Position numbers and translations under genes: made by a program. Below, in pieces: positions 1 to 5,070 of a stretch of DNA of 6,504 nucleotides; positions within the stretch are counted from its first letter, which is position 1, and each line of letters begins with the position of its first letter. The notes under the pieces were generated by a model that had not been told where the DNA came from, made no database searches, and was given only the letters and a program-made list of their open reading frames with translations. Source of the stretch: Burkholderiales bacterium (GTDB taxonomy: Bacteria; Pseudomonadota; Gammaproteobacteria; Burkholderiales; Burkholderiaceae); assembly GCA_903643055.1 (NCBI GenBank), contig CAHJWV010000224.1, positions 1-6,504 of the forward strand, read 5' to 3'.

Positions 1-673
1 TGCACTCGTTGGTGGCGGTTCGCCACCTCGGCCTGGCGAGATATCACTCGCCCATTTTGGATTGCTATTTTTAGATGAGCTGCCCGAGTTCCAACGCGCC
101 GCATTGGAGGCTTTGCGTGAGCCGATGGAGACCGGCCGAATCACGATATCTCGCGCGGCGCGGCAGGCCGAATTCCCGGCAAAGTTTCAGCTCATCGCAG
201 CGATGAACCCTTGTGCCTGCGGTCATCTGGGCAGCCCGCTCAGATCATGCCGATGTACGCCAGACAGCGTGATGCGCTATCAAGGCCGCATCAGCGGCCC
301 TTTGCTGGACCGCATCGACCTGCAAGTCGAAGTACCGGCCGTTGCGCCACACACCTTGGCTTCGCTGCCCGATGGCGAGCCGTCTACTGTCATTGCCGAG
401 CGGGTGGCGCGCGCTCATGTGTTCGCACAGCAGCGGCAGGGCTTCACCAATGCGCAGTTGCAGGGGGCCGCGCTTGAAACGCATTGCGCGCTGAACCCCG
501 GCGCATCTTCGTTCCTGCAAACAGCGGCCACGCGCCTGGGTTGGTCAGCTCGCAGCTATCACCGTGTTCTGCGGATGGCGCGTACGGTCGCAGACTTGTC
601 TGAAAGCGCTTCGATCCAGGTACCGCATTTGGCCGAAGCGATTCAATATCGACGCGTACTCGCCAGTCAGTGA
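1..673 (+). CDS. comM: ComM/YifB family AAA+ ATPase (Mg-chelatase-like), C-terminal part, 5' truncated by window edge
   Basis: The reading frame is open from base 2, so the TTG at 62 is internal and not a start. The 223 visible residues are roughly the last 45% of a family that is usually about 500 residues long. They begin with the conserved ALVGGGSPPRPGEISLAH stretch, followed by the Walker B segment LFLDEL (residues 22-27). Next come FPAKFQLIAAMNPC, a four-cysteine cluster (C71, C73, C83, C85; CxC...CxC, possibly structural or metal-binding), and RISGPLLDRIDL (96-107) with candidate arginine-finger residues. The C-terminal Mg_chelatase_C domain (about 151-220) contains SARSYHRVLRMARTVADL and AEAIQYRR. 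Walker A lies outside the window. In Vibrio cholerae, ComM is a hexameric helicase that promotes branch migration during integration of transformed DNA; the same role here is inferred from family. The C-terminus is intact. The TGA stop at 671-673 is one base from the stop of the convergent gene. Confidence 0.96.
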   Translation, partial: ALVGGGSPPRPGEISLAHFGLLFLDELPEFQRAALEALREPMETGRITISRAARQAEFPAKFQLIAAMNPCACGHLGSPLRSCRCTPDSVMRYQGRISGPLLDRIDLQVEVPAVAPHTLASLPDGEPSTVIAERVARAHVFAQQRQGFTNAQLQGAALETHCALNPGASSFLQTAATRLGWSARSYHRVLRMARTVADLSESASIQVPHLAEAIQYRRVLASQ

Positions 674-674
674 A

Positions 675-1286
675 TCAAGCCTTTGAAGGCAAGGCCTTGA
701 GCTTGTTGCCTTCTACTTCAACACGCGTGCCCAGCGCAGGCGACACGCTTTGAGTGACGGTGCGCGTGCTGCCGTCGTCCATGCGCAATTGCACTTGATA
801 GACAGTCACGCTGCGAACTTGTTTTTCAACTTCATGTCCGGCGACACCGCCACCGATGGCGCCCAGAATCGTCATCGCCTTCTTGCCGGTGCCGCCGCCG
901 ATTTGGTGGCCGACCACGCCGCCGAGCACGCCACCGGCCACTGCGCCGACACCACTGCCTTCACCTTTGCGCTTTTCGGCCCGCACGCTTTCAACGACGC
1001 CGCAATTGGCGCACACCGGTGCCGCTGCTACTTTGGTATCTGCAGCTTCGCGTTCCACATTCTTTGACGGCTTGACGTGTGTGGCAGGCGCGCTCTTGGT
1101 CACCAACTCCGTGGCGGCAGGTTCTTCGGTCTTCGGGCTGGTGGAAAGCACCGCAGCAAGTGCCCCGGCGCCAAGAATGCCCAGGCCTCCAGCCAACCAC
1201 CAAATAATGGGCTTGGGTGTGGAACGAACGGCGCCCGGAGAGGATGTGGCATTGCCGAGTTCAGCGGAAGCGATAGAGCCTGTCAT
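675..1286 (-). CDS. membrane-anchored glycine-zipper 2TM-domain protein with a CxxC motif
   Basis: The protein has 203 residues from the ATG at 1286. I chose this start over the ATG at 1385 because AAAGGA (1293-1298) sits 6 bases upstream and the extra 33 residues look like untranslated leader. A hydrophobic segment (about 27-47, IIWWLAGGLGILGAGALAAVL) has no lipobox cysteine and probably serves as an uncleaved N-terminal anchor. A low-complexity Ala/Thr/Lys linker (about 50-90) follows, then C92-A-N-C95-GVVESV. The glycine-zipper region (about 110-151) has two glycine-rich helices, GVGAVAGGVLGGVVGHQIGGG and ILGAIGGGVAGHEVEKQ. A beta-rich tail (about 160-199) includes YQVQLRMDDGS. This matches the SlyB / 17-kDa-antigen type glycine-zipper family. 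Function is not established; envelope maintenance is only a family-level guess. I could not identify a convincing promoter in 1299-1433. It faces comM tail to tail with no room for a terminator. Confidence 0.88.
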   Translation of the reverse strand: MTGSIASAELGNATSSPGAVRSTPKPIIWWLAGGLGILGAGALAAVLSTSPKTEEPAATELVTKSAPATHVKPSKNVEREAADTKVAAAPVCANCGVVESVRAEKRKGEGSGVGAVAGGVLGGVVGHQIGGGTGKKAMTILGAIGGGVAGHEVEKQVRSVTVYQVQLRMDDGSTRTVTQSVSPALGTRVEVEGNKLKALPSKA

Positions 1287-1292
1287 GTGAAG

Positions 1293-1298
1293 TCCTTT
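1293..1298 (-). promoter_or_regulatory. ribosome-binding site fixing the start of the glycine-zipper gene
   Basis: On the minus strand AAAGGA lies 6 bases before the ATG at 1286-1284. It supports this start over the in-frame ATG 99 bases further upstream. Confidence 0.75.
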
Positions 1299-1382
1299 CA
1301 ATATTTCTTGATTCGATGCGCGGTGCGGCCACCCATTCAAGCCACGCCTTGCATTGTTGAACGCGCGAGGCCCGAATCGGTT

Positions 1383-1430
1383 CACCGCGCGACGCGGTGG
1401 GTTGTAACAGACATCGCGTGAAGCAACGCG
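1383..1430 (-). terminator. two tandem small hairpins after the DUF1501 gene; possible terminator
   Basis: The first hairpin downstream of the DUF1501 stop is CGCGT/ACGCG (1426-1430 with 1415-1419, 6-base loop). The second is a perfect 7-base inverted repeat, CACCGCG/CGCGGTG (1383-1389 with 1393-1399, 3-base loop). Neither is followed by a clear run of T on either strand, so a classical intrinsic terminator is not shown. They lie in the 147-base gap (1287-1433) that must also hold the promoter of the glycine-zipper gene, unless that gene is read through from upstream. Confidence 0.3.
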
Positions 1431-1433
1431 AGG

Positions 1434-2984
1434 TCAACCCAGGAAACCCAGGTCTCGCTGGGTGAAGTTACTCAAATGCGGGAATACATCATTCAAATCA
1501 CTGGCGCTCGTGACGCCGAACCATTTCGCCAAGGTCGCTCCAAGTTGATCGACGGCCGTGGTTGGCAGCAGCGCGCCGTTGCCCAATTGATCGAGGCTGC
1601 TGTCGAAGTTGTTGTTGTTTGCGTTCTTCACGCCGAGGACCGGGAAGCTGCCATACAGGTCGCCTCCTTTGACGGCGCCGCCCATCAGGAAGTGATGCCC
1701 GCCCCAGCCGTGGTCGGTACCGTCGCCATTGCTGGTGAAGGTGCGGCCAAAGTCTGACGCGGTAAACGTGGTGACCTTGTTCGATGCGCCCATGGCCGAA
1801 AGGGTTGAGTCGAAATAGCGCATCGCATGTGACAGCCGCGCATAAAGGTCGGCATGAGATCGGTTCTGCGCATCGTGCGTATCGAAGCCGCCCAAGCTGA
1901 CGAAGAACACCTGGCGTCTCGCCGCCACATCGGCCTTGCCGCTCGCATCGATCATGCGTGCGACCACTTGCAGCTGCTGGGCCAAGCCATTGAATGCCTT
2001 GCCGCCGTTCAACGGATGGTCGTATTGCAGTTTGGGGTCTTTGCCCGCGTCGTAGCCGCCAGTCGCAGGAGGCGTACCGAACAAGGGATCACTGGCCGGC
2101 TTCAAAGCATTGCGCAAAGTCTCTTCGGCATTGATGGAGCGCGATGCCACGTCAGCCAGATCGCTTTCCAGCACGTGCCCGCCCCGCGTGGCGGTGACGA
2201 TGGATTTCATCGCTGCGCCTACAGCCGCCGAACCAAATATCTGATTGCTGTTGTCGCGGGTTCCCATGCGAATCGCGCCACCCGCACCAACCTGATATTG
2301 ACGAACCGCCTGACCCGATAGCCACACAGCATTGCCAGACACCGAAATTGCGGTGAACACAGACCTTCCATTCTGCGATGCGAGCAAATCTCCCATGCGG
2401 CCGCCCCAACCGACGGTTGAGCCCTCGGGCTGGAACGCTTGCCATGTATTGGTTTGATCGTTGTGCGAATACAAACTGGCAGGCTTGGGGTGAGAGCTGC
2501 TGCTGTATTGCTGCTTGGTGGTTGGCAGGATCAGCGGCCCGACATTGGGCAAGATCGCTAGCCGCCTGTCAGTGTTGAACATCGTTTGCAGCCCACCCAT
2601 CATCGGATGGAGCGCGAAGCTGCGGCCCTGCGCATTGATCGGCGTGATGGGCAACACACCGCCCAGCCGCGCGGGAGAGCCTGCCGCTGCATTCATGTCG
2701 GCTACCGTGCCGGCCGGAAGCAATGCAATCGAATCGGGTGATTGATTGCGCGTAGAAACGTAGTTAGACCATGAAGACGCATCCGTTGGCAGCACCATAT
2801 TGAACGAGTCGTTGCCGCCAAACAGGAAAATGCAAACGATGGCCTTGTAGTCGCCAGCCGATTGGGCTGCTGCCGAGCTGATGGCGGCAAGATTCATCGC
2901 CAGCGGCGTGGCGGCGGCACCGACAGCCGATACGGCGCTGGCCTGTTTCAGGAACAGACGACGGGAGGCATTGATGAAACTCAT
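1434..2984 (-). CDS. Tat-exported DUF1501 family protein (alkaline-phosphatase-superfamily-like)
   Basis: The protein has 516 residues. The N-terminus carries a near-ideal twin-arginine signal, SRRLFLK (residues 7-13), a hydrophobic stretch rich in Ala/Val (15-35) and a probable AxA cleavage site near SAAAQ (37-41). DUF1501 (PF07394) hallmarks follow: IFLFGGNDSFNMVLP (52-66), FALHPMM (123-129), YSHNDQTNTWQ (172-182), SLGGFDTHD (363-371), SDFGRT (410-415) and TDHGWGGHHFLMGG (about 423-436). The spaced Asp and His residues (D59, D369/H370, D424, H425, H430, H431) resemble metal ligands of alkaline-phosphatase/sulfatase-type enzymes, but catalysis is unproven and the substrate unknown. Tat export suggests a protein that folds, perhaps with cofactor, before export. 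I preferred the ATG at 2984 because AAGGGAG lies 8 bases upstream. The in-frame ATG at 3008 would overlap the upstream stop as ATGA and add eight residues. It is the second gene of an apparent operon with DUF1800. Confidence 0.93.
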   Translation of the reverse strand: MSFINASRRLFLKQASAVSAVGAAATPLAMNLAAISSAAAQSAGDYKAIVCIFLFGGNDSFNMVLPTDASSWSNYVSTRNQSPDSIALLPAGTVADMNAAAGSPARLGGVLPITPINAQGRSFALHPMMGGLQTMFNTDRRLAILPNVGPLILPTTKQQYSSSSHPKPASLYSHNDQTNTWQAFQPEGSTVGWGGRMGDLLASQNGRSVFTAISVSGNAVWLSGQAVRQYQVGAGGAIRMGTRDNSNQIFGSAAVGAAMKSIVTATRGGHVLESDLADVASRSINAEETLRNALKPASDPLFGTPPATGGYDAGKDPKLQYDHPLNGGKAFNGLAQQLQVVARMIDASGKADVAARRQVFFVSLGGFDTHDAQNRSHADLYARLSHAMRYFDSTLSAMGASNKVTTFTASDFGRTFTSNGDGTDHGWGGHHFLMGGAVKGGDLYGSFPVLGVKNANNNNFDSSLDQLGNGALLPTTAVDQLGATLAKWFGVTSASDLNDVFPHLSNFTQRDLGFLG

Positions 2985-2992
2985 GGGGGGTG

Positions 2993-2999
2993 CTCCCTT
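2993..2999 (-). promoter_or_regulatory. ribosome-binding site favouring the inner start of DUF1501
   Basis: AAGGGAG on the minus strand stands 8 bases before the ATG at 2984. It lies downstream of the alternative ATG at 3008, so it can only serve the inner start. No comparable site precedes the outer ATG. Confidence 0.65.
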
Positions 3000-3004
3000 G
3001 CACG

Positions 3005-4834
3005 TCATTTCTGAACCTGAAACTCAGGCGACGCCAGAGTCAGGAAGATCGCTGCGTTGACGCGGTTGCGCTTGGCGCTGTCGATGTTGGACTGATTGTT
3101 TGCGCTGCTGGCGGGGATCGTGACGGTGGAGACCGCCGTACTGATCTGTGTTTTCAACGCCTCCGGCATGCCGCCATAGGTCAGCTTTTTATCAATCTCG
3201 GTGACCAGATCCGAAGGCTTGTCTGCCAGCGCCACCATCTCGCTGAAGTCGACCTGCAGGTCGCGCTTGGAAGGGGTGCCTGCCGACTGCCCGATGTTGC
3301 CGGACACGGCATCGCGCATGAAGTTGACGTAGCCCGCCGCCGTGGTTTCATGGGCGATCTGAAGTTCGGGCGCCACCATGCCGGCCGTTGCCGCATGAGA
3401 GCCTGGTGGCACGTATCCAGGGCGGTAGAAATTGAACACTGTTGGCGAGCGCATCACCGACTGCCCCAGCGAGGAGCTAGCGTTTTCGGTGCTGCCCAGC
3501 TTGTAATAGCCGCTGTTCGATGAATACGGAAAGGCCCGCAGCAATGCCGACAAGCGCAGGGTCGGCTCGCGCACCTTGCCCGAAGTGCTGGACACTTTCC
3601 GTGCCTCGGCGTGCGTCAGGATTGCCTTCACCACGGCCCGCATGTCACCGCGGCTTGCGCCGGTGCCATTGAACACCGCTGCCACATCGCGCACATACGC
3701 CGGGCTGGGGTTGCTGGTCACGAGCCGTTGGATCAGCTGCTTGCTGAGGAAGGGGCCGACATTCGGATGGCTTGCCAAGGTATCGAGCGCTTTTTGAAGG
3801 CTGGCCGCGCCATCGGGTGCATCCACGGTTTTCGAGGCGTCTTTCGGGTCGGGCTTGCGCTGTGCGGCGATGGTCGTACCGAGAAAGCTCTTCTCTTCAG
3901 TCGAGTGATATTGCGGATAGTTGATCATCGGCTTGATCGTTCGATCAGGGTCCGATGTGTTGTTGGTCGAGCCGCTGGAAAAGCAAGTGCTGTTCGTGAG
4001 CGTGGGCGTCACAGGGCAGGCCCAGCTCCAACCAGTGAACACCTTCGCCAGGCCAGCGATGTCCGCCTGCGTGTAGGTCTCAAGCGGCGTGCTGCCGTTC
4101 ATCTTCACCGTGCCGTCGGCGTTGAGTTGCAGCAGGCCGATGCTGAACAGCTGCATGACCTCGCGGGCATAGTTTTCATCGGGCACGCGGCCACTCTTCG
4201 GGTCGGCCTTGCGATTGCCGAGGGAGGTAAGGTAGCGCCCCATCATCGGATTCAGCGACACCGCTTCGATCAGGTCGCGGTAGTTGCCCAAGCCCTTGGT
4301 CGCCAGCAAGTCCAGGTAAGCGGCCACGGCGCGCGGGTTGTCGCCGACATTGCTGTCTTGCATCGAGATCACAAAGATCTCCGACAGCGCGAACGCCACG
4401 CGCTGTCGCAGCTGATCATCACCCGCTACCGCGGTGCGCCAGAAGCTATGGAACACGCCGTCTTGGCCGATGCTCGCGTTGGCGTTATCGGGGTTCGCTT
4501 GCTTGTATTCCTGGTCCAGTGCCTGCCAGTTCGACAGGTGCGATGAAGCGGGCTTGTTCAGTTGTTCATCGATCCATTGGCTGTAGCCGATTTCCATCAC
4601 GCGCTTCACCGAGGCATCGGTCGGCCCGAAGGTGGACTGCGTCAGGAAACGCGCTGCCGCTTCGCGTGACACCGGCGCGTCGGTACCAGTGGGCGGAGTC
4701 GCATCGGTAGAAGACTCATCGTCGTTGGAGCCACCGCAGGCTGCCAACACGGCAGTCATCACCAAGCTGAGCGCCAGATGCATGCTGCGTCGAGTCCATG
4801 CATGCGCCTTTGCCTCCCAATGAACATTGTTCAT
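3005..4834 (-). CDS. DUF1800 family lipoprotein
   Basis: The protein has 609 residues from the ATG at 4834. I chose this start because GAGG (4841-4844) lies 6 bases upstream; the ATGs at 4849 and 4894 lack a good site. The signal peptide has a basic n-region (R15, R16), a hydrophobic core and lipobox LAAC (30-33). Gly34 after the Cys suggests transfer to the outer membrane. A Ser/Thr/Asp/Pro linker follows, then the DUF1800 domain (PF08811). Its motifs are AARFLTQSTFGPT (60-72), LRQRVAFALSEIFVIS (142-157), PDENYAREVMQLFSIGLLQL (218-237), YTQADIAGLAKVFTGWSW (254-271), SVMRSPTVFNFYRPGY (459-474) and NAAIFLTLASPEFQVQ near the end. The mature protein has only two other cysteines, C273 and C284, a plausible disulphide. 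No enzymatic activity is known to me for this family. DUF1800 genes commonly sit next to DUF1501 genes, as here, so a shared envelope task is inferred. Confidence 0.93.
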   Translation of the reverse strand: MNNVHWEAKAHAWTRRSMHLALSLVMTAVLAACGGSNDDESSTDATPPTGTDAPVSREAAARFLTQSTFGPTDASVKRVMEIGYSQWIDEQLNKPASSHLSNWQALDQEYKQANPDNANASIGQDGVFHSFWRTAVAGDDQLRQRVAFALSEIFVISMQDSNVGDNPRAVAAYLDLLATKGLGNYRDLIEAVSLNPMMGRYLTSLGNRKADPKSGRVPDENYAREVMQLFSIGLLQLNADGTVKMNGSTPLETYTQADIAGLAKVFTGWSWACPVTPTLTNSTCFSSGSTNNTSDPDRTIKPMINYPQYHSTEEKSFLGTTIAAQRKPDPKDASKTVDAPDGAASLQKALDTLASHPNVGPFLSKQLIQRLVTSNPSPAYVRDVAAVFNGTGASRGDMRAVVKAILTHAEARKVSSTSGKVREPTLRLSALLRAFPYSSNSGYYKLGSTENASSSLGQSVMRSPTVFNFYRPGYVPPGSHAATAGMVAPELQIAHETTAAGYVNFMRDAVSGNIGQSAGTPSKRDLQVDFSEMVALADKPSDLVTEIDKKLTYGGMPEALKTQISTAVSTVTIPASSANNQSNIDSAKRNRVNAAIFLTLASPEFQVQK

Positions 4835-4840
4835 TTCCGC

Positions 4841-4844
4841 CCTC
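4841..4844 (-). promoter_or_regulatory. ribosome-binding site choosing the DUF1800 start
   Basis: GAGG on the minus strand is 6 bases before the ATG at 4834. This choice gives a normal lipoprotein signal peptide; the longer alternatives add a leader (MVCLLRASPLF...) unlike a signal sequence start. Confidence 0.6.
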
Positions 4845-4884
4845 GTCATTGTTCGATCTGAAAACAACGGCGAAGCACGCAGAA

Positions 4885-4915
4885 GACATACCACCCTGCG
4901 ACGTGGTTAGTTCAA
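4885..4915 (-). promoter_or_regulatory. weak sigma70-like promoter candidate for DUF1800-DUF1501
   Basis: On the minus strand TTGAAC (4915-4910) and TATGTC (4890-4885) are separated by 19 bases. A TG one base before the second element gives an extended -10 look. The spacing is long and the -10 element is poor, so this is only a candidate. It would give a leader of about 45 bases. Confidence 0.2.
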
Positions 4916-4953
4916 GTGGCAACTGGGCAGGAAACTGCAAACAAGTTGGCAAC

Positions 4954-4978
4954 CGACCGATCGTCTTACTTTCGGTCG
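4954..4978. repeat. 7-base inverted repeat in the DUF1800 upstream region
   Basis: CGACCGA (4954-4960) and TCGGTCG (4972-4978) are perfect inverted copies around an 11-base centre. It could form a hairpin or be an operator with half-sites about 1.7 helical turns apart (18 bases centre to centre). It lies between the palindrome at 4985-4999 and the candidate promoter. Confidence 0.45.
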
Positions 4979-4984
4979 CAGATC

Positions 4985-4999
4985 AAATGGTGACCATTT
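4985..4999. promoter_or_regulatory. perfect 15-base palindrome, candidate operator
   Basis: AAATGGTGACCATTT is a 7-base perfect inverted repeat around one central G. Compact symmetrical sites of this kind are typical of dimeric helix-turn-helix repressors. It is in non-coding DNA 150 bases upstream of the DUF1800 start and about 70 bases from the candidate promoter. I do not recognise the binding protein, and no regulator gene is visible nearby. Confidence 0.45.
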
Positions 5000-5031
5000 C
5001 TGAGCTGCTTGCGATGAGATGAATCCGCTGT

Positions 5032-5050
5032 AAGTAACGGCAAAGTAACG
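5032..5050. repeat. direct repeat AAGTAACG with an 11-base period
   Basis: AAGTAACG occurs at 5032-5039 and again at 5043-5050, so the period is one helical turn. Tandem sites with this spacing suit OmpR/PhoB-type response regulators, but the match to the known PHO-box consensus is weak (about three of seven bases per unit). On the minus strand the repeat also supplies the T-rich tail after the metH hairpin, which is the simpler explanation for at least one copy. Confidence 0.4.
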
Positions 5051-5051
5051 A

Positions 5052-5068
5052 CCACACTGTGCGTGTGG
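5052..5068 (-). terminator. hairpin just after metH, probable terminator
   Basis: A perfect 6-base stem, CCACAC/GTGTGG, closes a 5-base loop and begins only two bases past the metH stop codon. In the direction of metH transcription it is followed by TCGTTACTTTG, which is moderately T-rich but not a clean T run. It plausibly ends the metH transcript and separates it from the DUF1800 gene. Confidence 0.45.
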
Positions 5069-5070
5069 CG

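Noticed and set aside
62..64. TTG as a start codon for the comM-like gene
   Set aside because: The frame is open upstream to the window edge and encodes conserved family residues (GGGSPPRPGEISLAH) before this codon.
3934..3947. Inverted repeat TGATCG-TT-CGATCA
   Set aside because: It lies within the conserved DUF1800 coding region and is short; coincidence from codon use is the simplest explanation.
3611..4546. 311-codon open frame on the + strand antisense to DUF1800
   Set aside because: It lies wholly inside a well-supported gene, its translation is rich in His/Arg/Val with no domain I recognise, and long antisense frames are common in GC-rich coding DNA.
4798..5022. 74-codon + strand frame covering the DUF1800 upstream region
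   Set aside because: No ribosome-binding site before the ATG, no recognisable protein features, and it overlaps the start of DUF1800 and its control region.
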